Shown in pieces: positions 22,680 through 35,300 of a DNA stretch of 64,000 nucleotides; positions within the stretch are counted from its first letter, which is position 1; each line of letters starts with the position of its first letter. The notes under the pieces are model-generated. The model ran no database searches. It was given only the letters and a program-made list of their open reading frames with translations, and was not told the origin of the DNA. Both the position numbers and the translations under genes were made by a program. This DNA is from Schizochytrium sp. TIO01 (Eukaryota > Sar > Bigyra > Thraustochytrida > Thraustochytriidae), in assembly GCA_004764695.1 (NCBI GenBank), contig SMSO01000031.1, positions 8,928,761 to 8,992,760 on the forward strand. Reading direction: 5' to 3'.

Positions 22680-24308
22680 TCACTCAGTCAAGCCCATGCC
22701 TGAAAGCATAGCAGGATCACGAGGCAGCATCAGGTGCGGACCAAAAAAGGTTTCAAAGACACCATGTGCCAAGAAGATACTCGCAGTGATAATGAGAGCC
22801 ATGGAAAACTGGGCGTCCTGGCACTCGACGTCATTCTTGTCGATACACTTGCTCTTGGTCATACTGAACGCAAGTGAGATTGCCATCACAACTATGGAGT
22901 CAATGATAGAAATGAAAGGACCAACGAAGCCAAAAATTTTGCCGCTGCCTTCGACAGATGTCACCATGCCTTGAAGGAGAGTTTCAAAGCCAATCTTGGG
23001 CGCAGTGGAGAGCAAGAAGAAGAGGATAACAGCTAGAAAAACCAGGCCACGTGAAATATATGCTGTAGTGGAATGCAGATCGTGGGGGTTACTGCGCTCC
23101 AGTCCATAGGCGAGCAACAAAATCCATACCGAAGCACTAGCCATCAACACAGACACAAACAACGGGCGGAATCCTGCCTTCTTAGTCGGAACCTTCCAGC
23201 ACGAGTGCATAAAAAAACCTGCAACTACGGCACCAAGCTTACCCACAGCAACAATAAGAGCAGTGTATAGGTTTGTCCTCGTAGGGTCTCCGTTACCAAA
23301 GAATCGTGAGGTGTACGCGTACTCCGTGGCCACAACAGCAACCATCGCATCCTCGATAGCAACCTCCAGGCCAAGAAACAAAAGACGCCAGCGGATGGGT
23401 CGCGTCTTCCACGTGAGCACAGCACCCTCCCACAGAGACTTGAGGATACCGCTGTTCTCCTGAGAAGCTGCCGCCTCTTGCGCTTGCTCCTGTTGGGAAC
23501 CATCGGCCTCGGTGTCGGAGGGAGCAACAGAGGAGCTCGCATTGGGCGTGTTTCCAATAACGTTCATGTAGCAGTAGAGTGAAATGGCAGAGGTGACGAG
23601 GAAGACGACCGCGAAAGTAAACACAAGGATACCAGATTTCAGAGCATTCTCGTCTTCCTGGGACATGTCCTTTTGGGTGGCCTTCTCTCCGATGAACCAG
23701 GCGAGCAGAGCAACAGCTGGCGTGAAGATGAGAAAACTCGTGTCAAAGGCAATGTGGAAGGTAGAGTTGAGCTTGTTGCGCATAGCATCTGTGACGGTGA
23801 GGCCCTTTTGACCGCCAAGGATATCTGTCCCGCCCATGTCAACGTCAACGACGTTCGCAAAAGCGACTTGAACGCCATCGATAAAGCAGAGCGCCACAAC
23901 AACGAGAAAGAGAGCCTCAGAGGAATCCACAACACGGTAGGATGACACGAAGAGAAGCCATACAAGCGGAAGGAGGAGTCCGAAAATGGCAAGGCGTCCA
24001 AAGGTGGTCCAAGAGAGGATTTTCTCCATCTTCATCCTCTCGGCGAACACGCCAGCAAAGGGACTGATGAGGAGGAGGGCCACGTTAAAGGCAACGCGGG
24101 AAGCTCCAAGGACATTCTCATTGCCTACGAGAGCAAGAGCAAGGGGCGAGAGACCCACCCACCACAACGAGACGCGTAGCCCATAAGCGCACTGACCAAC
24201 AAGGTACGCGCGGAACACGGGGCCCAGACGGCCATCCTCAGCGGCAGGGGGCGTGCCAGAGCCCAGGAGCGGCTCAAGCCCCGAGTTCCGGTCTCCGTCC
24301 TCCGTCAT
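22680..24308 (-). CDS. Major facilitator superfamily transporter, substrate unknown
   Basis: A polytopic membrane protein of 542 residues with about twelve hydrophobic segments. These are split by a central cytosolic, Ser/Gln/Glu-rich loop (near residues 260-290), the classic 6+6 MFS layout. The loop after TM2 (FAGVFAERMKMEKILSWTTFGR) matches the MFS loop 2-3 pattern, with basic residues and a conserved Gly/Arg. The second half has NLYTALIVAVGKLGAVVAGFF and PFISIIDSIVV helices. I do not recognise a substrate-defining signature, so sugar, drug, siderophore or lipid transport cannot be separated. The start is the ATG at 24308 (GCGCCATGACG context). The longer reading to 24326 begins at TTG. The N-terminal ~35 residues are acidic with a di-leucine-like EPLLGSG motif that could direct sorting to endosomes or vacuoles. 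Confidence 0.8.
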   Translation of the reverse strand: MTEDGDRNSGLEPLLGSGTPPAAEDGRLGPVFRAYLVGQCAYGLRVSLWWVGLSPLALALVGNENVLGASRVAFNVALLLISPFAGVFAERMKMEKILSWTTFGRLAIFGLLLPLVWLLFVSSYRVVDSSEALFLVVVALCFIDGVQVAFANVVDVDMGGTDILGGQKGLTVTDAMRNKLNSTFHIAFDTSFLIFTPAVALLAWFIGEKATQKDMSQEDENALKSGILVFTFAVVFLVTSAISLYCYMNVIGNTPNASSSVAPSDTEADGSQQEQAQEAAASQENSGILKSLWEGAVLTWKTRPIRWRLLFLGLEVAIEDAMVAVVATEYAYTSRFFGNGDPTRTNLYTALIVAVGKLGAVVAGFFMHSCWKVPTKKAGFRPLFVSVLMASASVWILLLAYGLERSNPHDLHSTTAYISRGLVFLAVILFFLLSTAPKIGFETLLQGMVTSVEGSGKIFGFVGPFISIIDSIVVMAISLAFSMTKSKCIDKNDVECQDAQFSMALIITASIFLAHGVFETFFGPHLMLPRDPAMLSGMGLTE

Positions 24309-25506
24309 GGCGCAAGGTGACCTCAAATGTGTCCTGCCTAGGTTACGCGGGTCGCCAGAGCAAGGAGCTCTGTGCGGAAGAAGGTTTGCTGCTCAGATCG
24401 AACTTGAACTATTTCGCCATTTGACAACGATTTGGAGATCTTCTAAAAGAGGGAGAAAAAGAGAATCTTTCCCCCTTTCTCTTCTTTCCTTTCATGATAG
24501 GCTCACTAAACATTTTCTATCGATTTCCTTTTTGGAGACGGCATCGTGCGTAGAATCAATCCTCTGCGAAGACACTGGAGATAAAGCTAGCGCTTGCGGT
24601 ATCTGTGAACTCAGAAGCGCGAGTCTATAGCACAAGAGCCTTCGCCTGCAGAAGAGGTGCTTCAGGCTCAACCTCTTAGAATTCCTCATCGAAGATCTCT
24701 CTATCGCTTTTAGCTTTCAGGCTGTTTTCTTTTATTTTATAGTCGAAGAGACTCGTGTGGAGGAGAAGAGTTGACAGAAGAAAGCAGCAAGGCACGCACG
24801 AGAGTGGCGAAGCTGTGTGAGGTGAATCGATCACGTGCTCGAGAGGGACGCAAGAGCCTCGCGAGGGTGGTTGCTTTAAGCGTTGGTGACGTTTGGGTTG
24901 ACGAACGCGAGTCGAAACTATTTATGATTCCTCAACTCAGGATCCCACGCACCGCTTCAGATCTTTTGATCTCTTTTACTTTTTCTTGTCCTTCTCTTCT
25001 TTTTGCATGTTCTTTTTCCTAATTCCTTTTTCTTTTTCTTGGCGACAAACTTAACTTGAATTGAAAAGGTAACTTGAACACCATGTTATCCCTTAGGTTA
25101 AACATCATCATGCATTCTCTAGAGCTACTTTATTCCCTCTTAGCCACGACCTTCTCAGGCTCCAATCAAGTTGGTCTTCAGACCCTGCAGCTACTGAGGT
25201 ACCATGCCTATTGCCGCATGTGGAGTTAATCCTGAGCAAAGTATACCTGTCCAGAGCTTGAGGTCCACCCCTTCATCGGTTCCATGAATGCGTTCACATA
25301 TCCCTCGAATCCCTCGAAGATCGCAATAGTTCTACTTTCATTCAGGACTTCAGGTTCTTAGTGTATAGGAGTAGGTTAGTGCCCGCTACACGCCACTTCA
25401 GTGGGTAAACGTGCATGCTACATAGGTATACGTGCTGCGCCCTACTCACTATGTAATGTAGTAGATACGGGTGGTACATTCCCGTTCAGCTTACGGGAAG
25501 TTTGCA

Positions 25507-25815
25507 ATGGGTGCAAAGCCACTACTAAGCACTGCGCAGGCCACCCAGTCAGTCGTGCTCGCAGCCAGTCACTTTGGCGACCCAAGCAACCAAGCACAGC
25601 ACGAGTTGGGCCGAAAAGCACTCCGCTACGAAGTCAAGGTGTTGCTTGTCAATTCGAGGTCAGTGCAGAACGTAAGGAGGACACTCCAGCTAGCCAGGTT
25701 CAAGTTCTCACGTTCGCGAGCAGTTCAAGCTGCCCTTGAGACTTCTGTTGGAGACCTGAACCACGATGATATCTACCATATGCAAAAGATCAGCTTTGAT
25801 GACAAGAATGGTTAG
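25507..25815 (+). CDS. Hypothetical small helical protein or exon
   Basis: An ATG-initiated ORF of 102 residues, not recognised. Composition is balanced and mostly helical, with an Ala/Gln/Ser-rich first third (QATQSVVLAASHFGDPSNQA) that vaguely recalls four-helix rod repeats of talin/vinculin type. That resemblance is weak. The open frame continues upstream to a GTG at 25471. A GTTAGT sequence just at the stop could be a splice donor, so it may be an exon of a larger gene. It may equally be a chance ORF or relic. Confidence 0.25.
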   Translation: MGAKPLLSTAQATQSVVLAASHFGDPSNQAQHELGRKALRYEVKVLLVNSRSVQNVRRTLQLARFKFSRSRAVQAALETSVGDLNHDDIYHMQKISFDDKNG

Positions 25816-26944
25816 TAAAAACATAGGTAGGTACCTACCCTACCTACCTCTAGAGGCTATTCAGGATCAAGGATTATATGGTAAAGCTTATTTGGCGAGA
25901 ATGTGCTCTTGGGCGCAATTGAACCAATCAATATACTAGTAGGGACTGTGGCTTGGAGCTCACTTGTGGTATTCAGAGAAGCATGTTGGAAGAGAAACCA
26001 CCAAAGATAAATTGACGTACCTAGGTACCTAGAATATATGAGGTGGTGCGTCACTACAGTCCAATCCTTATATATAGGTATAATAGTACAAATCACTTTG
26101 CTGTCGTACCAAAGGCTGTTTCCGTCCTGTGGAATGAAACTGAATTTTCTCTAATTTTGCCTTTTCACAAAAGTACCAACGACTCTAAATTTGAAATTTA
26201 ATACTATTGTTGCTGCAGAGAAGAATACTTGAAGAAGTTGGACAATACTTAGCTTTGGAAAAAGAAGTATGACTTCCATGTTGGTCTGTAGTGCTTAGTC
26301 CAATCTCCTATGCATTCAAATTTTAAAATACTCCATATCTACATCATCACGAATTTTTCATCACGAGTTTTTCATCACAAATTGTGTGAGATTTTGATTG
26401 GACATGTTGGCATAAATTACTCATAAGCTAAGTAGGTTTTGTGAACTTATGTTGGTCAGAATTTGATGACGGAGTTGAGTGATTGAAGTGATTTTTATCT
26501 TTTGTTTCAATTCATGATGCTAACGTAGACCCATAATTAGTCAGCACTCTTGTCCTGCTTAAATAACAATCCCAATCCATGTAGAACTGCCATATACTCC
26601 ACACGACAGAACAGGAAATAGTCTTCTCTGTCAGACTAGCTTAGAGAGCATTCGCATAGAAGCAGTACTCCGCTTTGGTATTACAATAGAAGCACATATC
26701 AACCAGACGATCAGCTGTACTTAAGGCAATCTAAGACAAGAAGTTTACATATTAGGGGGCATCAGGGATGCGTAAGAAATGAATAATCACCCCAGATCTT
26801 CTTTTATTAAGACAATAAACTAAAGTAGAATTTGTCAAACGCCATGAATATAAATGAGGAAGCTATTCGTCATCGCGACAACTTCGTTGAACCTATGTCT
26901 GCAAGAGCAAGCCTTTCCACTACATTGAGTGAATTTTGAATTTA

Positions 26945-28300
26945 TTAATCAATGAAGAAAAGAGCCACAATTCTCTGCTCGAAATTCACAACGCAAACCC
27001 ACAGCATATAGTTAACAAAATAGGAAGCCAATGCTTGTTCAAATAATCCAAGATATGACCGTGCTCCATACGCAGTTCCATTAGCTCGCCACACTTCTTC
27101 GCCAATATCAGGCAGCGTTACACTCTTTTGCATGCGGGATAACTTAAATATATATATTTCTGAACTTTAATTAACAGTAGATGTCGTTCAACAGCATGTT
27201 TTGAGCGGATATTTCACCAATCAAGAAGTCTGCACTTCACAGACCTAGATAATGAGCTTCTCACCTATTTTCTATTCTCCAACATAAAATATGGCTGTTC
27301 TACACATATAGAATGCTTGATGTAATGACTGAAGAAATTTCAGAGTACTGACACTACACGGAGAACCAGAAAAGTTGCGCACTGGTAGTACCAGCAATTA
27401 GAACAGTAAATGTAAATTCCAGCAAATGCCAGTAAATAACTCTTCAAGGCGGCCTTGCTCACCGTGAGGATCAGCAAACTGGTAGCTTGGTGTGTGTGTG
27501 TGTAAGCTCAGAAATATCTGCAGTGTCCGCACTGAGTCTCCATGTATATAGTCAAACAACTTCAAATGATGGCCCCACTTCATAATATCTTTATCTGTAA
27601 CGGATAAATTGAAGTATTCTTTACATTGCTGGTTACGTCAAGGCTATTGAATGCTTGCTTTGCTGTATCGAGCTGGTGCTTAGGCTACTTCATAACCTGC
27701 AGAAATCGTTTTATAACGTTGAAAGCCCGGCCCGAGACGTTTCTCCTTCCTTTAAACTTAATACCTACTGCTAGCTTCCTGCACCGCGCGCTGGTGAACC
27801 AAATGCCCTGCAAAAGTGGTAACGAATGTAAGAAAGGCAATGCAGACAGCAATTCTGAGTCCGACTTTGAGCTGTATTCTTGCAAGTCTGGCTTGGTTTT
27901 CTGGCAGTGAAACTTGCGAAAGGTTCGTTTTATTCTGCAATGTGGTACTTTGTCGACGAGAAGCACGCAAAACCCGGAGTGCTGTAGGTTTGCCTGCAGA
28001 TACGACGGGGAAAAAAATTGTATGGCTTGCATTTGCCTTTGCTTCCAGGCAATCGGCGTTTTCCAATCATGCTTGAATACCCAACCATTGTCCATCGACC
28101 AAGTCCCAAGATACTGAAGGTGTTAAAACCGTAAGCTCACATCGCATAGTGCAGATCATGCCATGCTTCGTCGACTATGTATGGAACGAAGAGAAATCAA
28201 TACCAGAATCCCATCACTGGCTGGCATTTTCAGAAATATCACCTCATTGGTATGCACATCATACAACGTAGTCTGAACTTCGAGGCTTTCGTCGACTCTC
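26945..28300 (-). pseudogene. Fragmented membrane-protein gene (exons or relic)
   Basis: Coding-like pieces occur in order on the minus strand but in different frames. About 28285-28205 reads TLYDVHTNEVIFLKM. About 28105-28040 reads GTWSMDNGWVF. A Lys-poor stretch ends in a clear hydrophobic helix (GLRIAVCIAFLTFVTTFAG) near 27870-27800. The next piece is about 27583-27420, and the last, 27133-26945, holds a second hydrophobic stretch (ASYFVNYMLWVCVV). GT-AG pairs of 40-90 nt could join some of them (for example GT near 28220 with the AG near 28112), but not all junctions keep frame. I cannot name the family. It is either a multi-intron gene or a decaying one. Confidence 0.3.
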
Positions 28301-29847
28301 TGCTTCTTTTCTTTTCTTTTCTTTCTTAATAGAGAGCAATTAGATCAAAAAGCCACGCGGCACTCTTATGCAATTTTTGATGTCTCGCTTGGCCGTTGGT
28401 CGAAAGCACCTTTCTACCTGACATTACGTTCTTTTTTTCTTTTCCTTTTTTTTCTTAAAAAATAAATAATCATATTATTATTTTAGTATTATTAATGAAA
28501 TTTTATAAATTAGGTAGCACCTAGTAAGCAAATAAATGCACCGAAGGGGAAGTTTGAATTATTCTTGTGTCATACCTAGACATAAAGAACATCAAAGGAT
28601 CAAACTTATCAAATCCTATTACTTGGTTTTCAAGATATGCGTTTTGTCATGAAAAAAACAACAACAGCGTCCCTCGAGTTCAATGACCTACCTGCCATGG
28701 CCACAACATAAGAAGGTCTTCCAGCACCTGCTCAGAGTGGCTACCAAGTTTATTACTACATGGTAATAACTCGACATTACTTGAGGATCAAAAGTACCGT
28801 TAACCACCTGTCACCTTGTGATCACCAATGTTCGAGCCAATCTTAAAAGTTAGTCGATCCCCTTGCTTTCCTTTCTGAAATTCACTGGTATACTTCCACT
28901 GATGGACTACAGTTGCTTGCAGGCTTCCTTTCTCAACCCCCCCCCCACCTTAACCCCCCTTCTATCCACTGAGGTATTAAGGTATCAAGACAAAAAGCCA
29001 AGTCGCAGCTCAGAGGTTGAAAAATCACTTCTGCTGCAAGGAAAATTACAACACACAAGAACGTAACTAAATCCCCGAGGAAAACACATTAACTACAGTT
29101 AGAACCTTAGAGATGCCTCAGAGATGTCACTTCCATATGTCAGGTATACCAGATAAGAAATAAAAACTAGAAAATTAAATTCGTTGGATATCGAAATTAC
29201 TGCAGGGAAGTACTCCAGAGGTTTACTTACTGGAAACTCGATGACTATCTTAAGTAAAATTAGTGCTTATTTAACAGCTACTCACTTCGTTGAAGCGTTC
29301 TAGTGCGTGTGTGGCCGTCGCAATTTTTATAGAGCTTTGCCTACCACCTTGCTTGAAGAGAATTCTGTAACATGTAGGGGGAAGCAAACCGCGGGTAATA
29401 GATCTCCCATACCAGTGCAATTGTAAGACTTGCAAGTGTCAGATATATGGACCATCGCGGCTTCAATTTGAAAGCAACGGATGCTGAAATAGTGCGTTTT
29501 TCTTTCATTTAGAGAGGGGTCTTGTGGAAATTCTACCACCTAAATTTGTTGACCTTAAATAATGATTAGTATTATCTTGAACAGGTGACAGCGGTTGTGA
29601 AATACTTTAACACTATGCCAAGAAATAATGATTGTCTTTCTTTTAACTCGACTTACTCTTACGATGAAGCTAATGTCTTGGACTCAAATACTCCTTGCAA
29701 ACCCCAAACAAGCGTATCTGAGTTTCAACTATTCCGGAGTTGCTCATCTGCGCCTTGTTTTGATCTGAAGAGTTACGAATTGTGGTTTAGGTACAAGGAT
29801 CTAGGTGCCAAGAGGGTGGTAGCAAGTAGTTGGTGCTCCTCTATAAA

Positions 29848-31987
29848 ATGCTTCTTAACGAGCCTTCAAGGCAAGCAAAAATCCTAGCAATATGTTGGAT
29901 TGCTCTTTATGCTAGCGTATCATGTCATTTTTCACAAGCTCTTGAAAGCCATTCTGGAGGTTCTTGCGTTGAGTATCCTGATGATGGGTGGTGCTCAGAG
30001 TTTGGTTTCTCAGGAAAAACGATATTTCAGTGGGACAACACATCGATTGCATATCTTGATGCTTATATTGATGCCCGGTATTCAGCTATACGCCAATCAA
30101 TCTCTAGTATAGCCTCCAACGACTGTATTACACATTTTTACAGAACCATTTGTCTGGGATATTTCCCACTTTGTGACTCAAGTACTGGGGTACCTCGACG
30201 TCCTTGCGCCTCGTACTGTGAGGATGTTCATGACAATTATTGCACTGCAGCATTTGGTAAGTCCGCTCTTGAACTTGTGGTCAAATGACTTTTTCTATCT
30301 CATAGATGCTAACTCACCTTGTAATCTACGAATTGTAATCATAGCCATCGTGGAAAGTTTAGGCTTGTCAAGTCTTGTGTACCAGTGCACAGATACCATT
30401 GGAACGGCGGCTCCGTCGACCTCTCATTCAGCCATTACAGGATTATTTTATCACTATCTCGAGGACTGGGATGGAGAGCCTATCTTTGAGGAAACTACTT
30501 ACTCAGATATCGACAACTCAAATCTTGAGTGTATTACTGAGACAGAGTTAGAAGTAGACTCTTGCTCTGGCAATGATTGTGCCTGGGGTATGACCAATGT
30601 ATGGTACCCAACTTTGCTTGATGCTACAACGGGTTTGGTTGAGTATAATGATCCTGATGACTTTGATTATTGCTTTTATTCGGGGTCTAACAGTTCTGAC
30701 ATGAACTGCACCCGGTGCGACTCTGTTTGCGACATTGCCTGCCCACTGCCTTTCATCTACACGGACCATCAATACACATCGTTATGGGTAACGACGTGGT
30801 TGCCTGGATTCATTGGTCTTCCGCTCTCTATTAGTGTCGTTTTAAATGAACGAAAGAGAGTGCTTCGTCTGAAGCGTCGCGACTTTACAGACTGGATTGT
30901 TTGCGTAAGTGCAATCATCTGCATCATGTTGTTCTTCTTTGACTCATTGCCAAGCGCCATACTTGCAGAAGATATGCGATGCAATGGATACGATGTTCTT
31001 GACTTTCGTGTCAACTCATATGGAAATTCCTATTGTGAATTTGGAAAAATTAAGCCACACCTCCTACAGGCTTTACTCTTGTGTGTAGCAATTACTTTGT
31101 ATAAGGTGTATCGACAAATTAAAGCATCGCGCGCTATGAGCCGCTATATCCCTTCTCGAGGATTCGTTATCTTCTCCCGACTCGGGCTCATTTTGATTCC
31201 AGGACTCTTGAGCCTTGGCACGTTCCTTTTGGAAGCAGACCAATTATATATGACTTCATATAACTATCGAATCGCTCAAGGTGGAAGCTACTTTGAAGAA
31301 CTGATGTATTTTCCAAACCTCATTCGGTACGCTTATTCATGTGGCCCACTTTTTGAAAGCGAGTTGGAAGAATGGATATTTGTTCAGGGTCCTCTTCTTT
31401 TGATTGGATTGTCATGCGTTTTGTTATCCTTTCTGCTACTGCACAATGTGATGGCAATGGGAGGTTTCACTATATCTTCTCGGGGCAAGGGTACTACTGC
31501 ACCAACGAATAAGGCTAAAACCAACTCGTTATACGCTCTAGCTATCAACATGCTGATTTTTGCGGGTTTCTCTACGATGCTTGTTTTGATCAATGCTATT
31601 GCAACATTCTCATTTCTTCCACATGCAAAATCATTTGGAGTGGAAGTGGACATGTGGGTTCGTTGTGCAAGAACTGGTATCGACTGGAAGACAGCAGTCG
31701 CAGAGAATGCTACAGATGTATCGAATTACGTAAGTACCAACAAAACCAAAGCAGGTGTAATAGCTCATTGTGGAGCCCTGGAAGATCATGCACCTGATTT
31801 CAGTCTCATTATTCTCCAAGCAGTTGCACAAAGTCTCCCTCCTCTTTGCTTTGGCTTTATCTTTGCACTTCCAGTTATTAAACAGATTGCAAAATGCAAG
31901 TTTAACAAGATTTCTCCTAAAGTCGAAGCTACCTCGGCAGCGCCAACAACAACGACATCACACAACCATAGTATAAGTATGGATTGA
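29848..31987 (+). CDS. Frizzled-like receptor: Cys-rich domain plus 7TM (one intron)
   Basis: Two exons, 29848-30256 and 30306-31987, give 696 residues. An ATG in TATAAAATG starts a hydrophobic signal segment (residues 10-25). Residues ~40-132 form a Frizzled-type Cys-rich domain: eight Cys with the signature spacing THFYRTICLGYFPLCD, then RRPCASYC, then YC. A further Cys-rich extracellular stretch (about 175-290) contains N-glycosylation sequons. Seven hydrophobic helices follow between about 298 and 665, the last ending in a short basic cytosolic tail with Thr/His repeats. CRD followed by 7TM is the class F (Frizzled/Smoothened) layout, also known as fsl receptors in Dictyostelium. The 7TM part was matched by topology rather than by residues, so class F is tentative. 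The ligand is unknown, and Wnt is not implied. The TM5-6 loop has a basic segment. It is convergent with the receptor gene at 32313-36803, 325 bp away. Confidence 0.75.
30257..30305 (+). other. 49-bp spliceosomal intron
   Basis: Begins GTAAGT and ends CATAG after a T-rich stretch. It contains in-frame stops for the upstream frame. Removal joins phase-1 ends into a GAT codon and continues exactly in the downstream frame, uniting the Cys-rich domain with the 7TM part. This is the clearest intron in the window and sets the expected intron size. Confidence 0.85.
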
Positions 31988-32312
31988 GAGGCGAGGTTCA
32001 TTATGTGACGTCCTGAAAGGTTTGTGTAAACATGCAGATTGTGTAAACATGTTTTTTTTTTATAAATAAGGAAATTAGAGCTATGAAACAATTGCGAAGC
32101 AAAACTTCCGAGGTTTGACATGCACAAATATGTTCCCCGTCTTCCTGCACATATAATTCTTGTATTCTAATATTAAACATAATATATTTGAAGAAAGAAA
32201 GCGCTTGCAACGTAAGGGTTGAAACTAATTTACAGATTATCTGTGTAAGTAATATTTAACTTCACCTTGCAGATCTGGTCTCCCAAATAAATGTGGTGAG
32301 AATTGCACAAAG
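31988..32312. other. Short convergent intergenic spacer between receptor genes
   Basis: 325 bp of AT-rich DNA between the stop codons of two convergent 7TM receptor genes. It must contain both poly(A) regions. A T-run lies at about 32051-32060. Confidence 0.6.
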
Positions 32313-35300
32313 TTATGACTTCGACTTCGACGAGGCAGACCCTGGTTTGTTATTATTCGTGCGAAACCCGCCGAAACGACGATTCGAGGGGCTTGATTGA
32401 GCGCCAACCTTTGTTTCAGAAAACGGGGGCTCCGCAATGACCTCCTTGTCACTCTCATCGGAGCTGTAGACGGTTTCTATGGGTGCACAATCGAGAGCAA
32501 CGCGAGGCTCCGGTTTACTATCTGCAATAGCAATGGAATTGTCAGTACTACCATCCTTTGACAGTTTAGATGAGGATGATAACTTCTTTTTTCGAAAGGA
32601 CTTTGGCCTAGAGACGCTATCATCCCACTTTGTTTCGCCCGTATGGGGATGAATAAGATACTTCCGACCGCTTGTTGGATCAAAATTCTCAATCCAGGCG
32701 GCCTTAGTTTTCAGGTTCCTCTTGCGTCTTTTAGAGCTATTTCGCCCGATTAAATCATCTATAGACTCCGTTCGCGAATCTGACTTTTGGAGAATATCGC
32801 TTGAAGGATCTTCCAGCGACAGGTTGATTGGCTCCCTCTTCTCGGCCCCAGGAGGAAGAACAACCTTGGGCGTGGCACTTTCGAGAGACGCTAAAATTGA
32901 TTGTAGCTTGCGAATATGTCCAGGGCGAAGCCCAGCATGTCGCAAATCCTCTTTGCTCGCAAGAATTAGCTTCTCTGTAGAATCTAAACCCTGAGATTTC
33001 AATCCTACAGAGTATTGATCAAGATGGTTTGTTGTAAGGAAAATTTCAAACGGAGGAAGCGTTCCTATCAGTGTGGCTGCCATTCGCTTCGCCTGCTGTT
33101 CGAGCTCTGTCAATTTATGTTCATGAAGTACTTGCTGAGCCTTGAGAATTTCCACTGTATCCGTTTTCTCCTGTTCAATTTGGGATACGTCTGCTTTGAA
33201 CTTCTCAGTGAGATTATGTTTGTCCTGTAGACGTTGCGCTTCAATATTCTCTACCTCCTGCAGATAGTCCTCTTCAATCTGCTGTGCCAGCTCTTGATGC
33301 TCTTTCTTGATACGATGCAAAGCATCCATAAAGTCTTCGTCCATTTCACCAGTCACTGGGTCAATACGATGCTCCTCAATAATTCTAGTTAGTTCTGCAT
33401 TTTCTCTTAGCACGATCTGAATTCGCTTTTCGAGAATCATGTACATCTCAGGGCTCCTATATGCGAGACCTCGCTTCAAGGGGTCGTGCATTTTGTGTGG
33501 ATCTCGTTTCACTTCATCTTCAGGGGCAGGAAAGCTGCTAAGTTTGTTGAGATCAGCAATGTTTTCCAGATGAACTTGGTGCCTACGGGTTATTGGGGTG
33601 GTCATCACTGATCCTCTCGCAATTCCATTGCGAATTACGCTTGGTATTGCCTGGGAAAATCGTCGAACTGCCTGAAGTCGTGCCCCCGGAGCTTTTGCAA
33701 CGCTCACGGCAGCAGAGAGAAACATGCTTGCCCGATTTCGCGGTGGGGAAGTTACACCAATTTCATTATTGCCTGGCACGGAAATTATAGCGCTTGGACG
33801 AGACTGATGAGGTACCACCTGAGAACGCGACCGGTTTGCTTCGGCAAAAACTCTTGGCATATCGGCGACTGGATCACCAATTGCCAATGATGGATCACCT
33901 GTGGGGTGTACCAGACCGAGCTTGAAATTGTTAATCTCAGGGCTATAGAGGTGGATGCGAAGTTTGGGATTAATAAGTAACCCGAGAATCACCCAAATTG
34001 TGGCAAGACAAGAAATAGACACGAGGACAAATTTGGCATTCTCATTTGGGGATACAACCACTTGCGAGGCAAAGTACCCTGTTCCAGCTACCAGTAAGGT
34101 CGCGAAGCTAGTCACCATAAGATGGAACCCCTCATTAAAGTAAGTAGGTTTGAGCCGTAGCTCAACTGCAAGGCGGCAATTCATTAAAAGGAAAGACATA
34201 CAACCTACAAAAAGTAGGGCCTCGAATGCTGAAAGCTGACTACCGTACTCACAGGAAGCGTATTCAAGCCATACACGATCTGTCAAACGTACACTTGCCG
34301 TTCCTGGAGTGAAGAAGAGAAACCACAAACAGAAGAGCCCTACCAAAAATAAACAGATGGGCTTTAATGTCTCCTTGAGATCTTCGGTATTCATAGCCAT
34401 ACGAAGTTTTTTCCGATTTAGCTTCGTGTAAATTGATAACTGGATTATAGCAAAAGGTACAGCTATGAGGATAGGCCGCAGAATACAATGAATTATTGTA
34501 ATCGGCCCTGCCCAAACAAAAGGACCGAGTGCTCCAACAAGTGAGCTTTGCAGTATTAACTCAAGGAACCATGGGTGGGAAGTCTGAAACACGACAGAGG
34601 ACTTTGCATTTTGTCGGATCAGTCGGCGTGCCCATGTTATGTACAGTATTGTAGCTACCTGAAGACCGAATATAGGCCAGAAAAGAAAGCTTTTGCCAAT
34701 TATAACCGTCAGCATATCAGGGTCTACTAAACCTGAGCAGTCATCTCCAACATATCCTTGATCACACTCACAAGAACCTGCATTTGGGTGAAGTTGCAAT
34801 AATTCACTAGTTGAGATGCACGTGCCATGGCCTGAACATGTTTCATTATTTGTCGATGAAGACTCCAAGTCAACAGTCGCAAATGGGTCCTGGAGTTCGC
34901 CTAAACAGCGTACTTGATTTGCCGTTTCAGGGAGCCACGACTGCCAAATATCAGTGTTATTACGAACCCAGTCGCAAACAACCGTTCTTGCACGCGTTGG
35001 CGCTACCATTTCCCTGTAGATAGGGTCATAGTCAAAGGAGGCTAACAAGTGCTCTTGTTGATCCGTTGTCAACTGAAATCGCCGAAGGAAGCGATATGCC
35101 TCGGGTGCATAATTTTGTAGGTTCGCTGCAAAAACCTTGTAGATAATTTCATTTTGGTATCCACATTGTTCCTGTTCTTCCACGTTAGCTGGAGTGCTAG
35201 CATTAGCGGGACAACGATCTTCAAACGATCTTTGGCTCGGCATGCACTCCGCATCTGATGGATAATCTGGCAGTTGCACTTTCGCAAGTTCAAATTCTGG

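Larger units (their letters stand above)
24309..29847. other. Gene-poor region with two doubtful fragments
   Basis: Five and a half kilobases, mostly AT-rich, without a full gene. Two places look more coding-like than their surroundings (25507-25815 on + and 26945-28300 on -) and are listed separately. The perfect 14-bp palindrome GGTAGGTACCTACC lies at 25826-25839. A run of nine C lies at about 28940-28950, and TCTTTT units near 28308-28325. No RNA gene was recognised. Confidence 0.5.
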
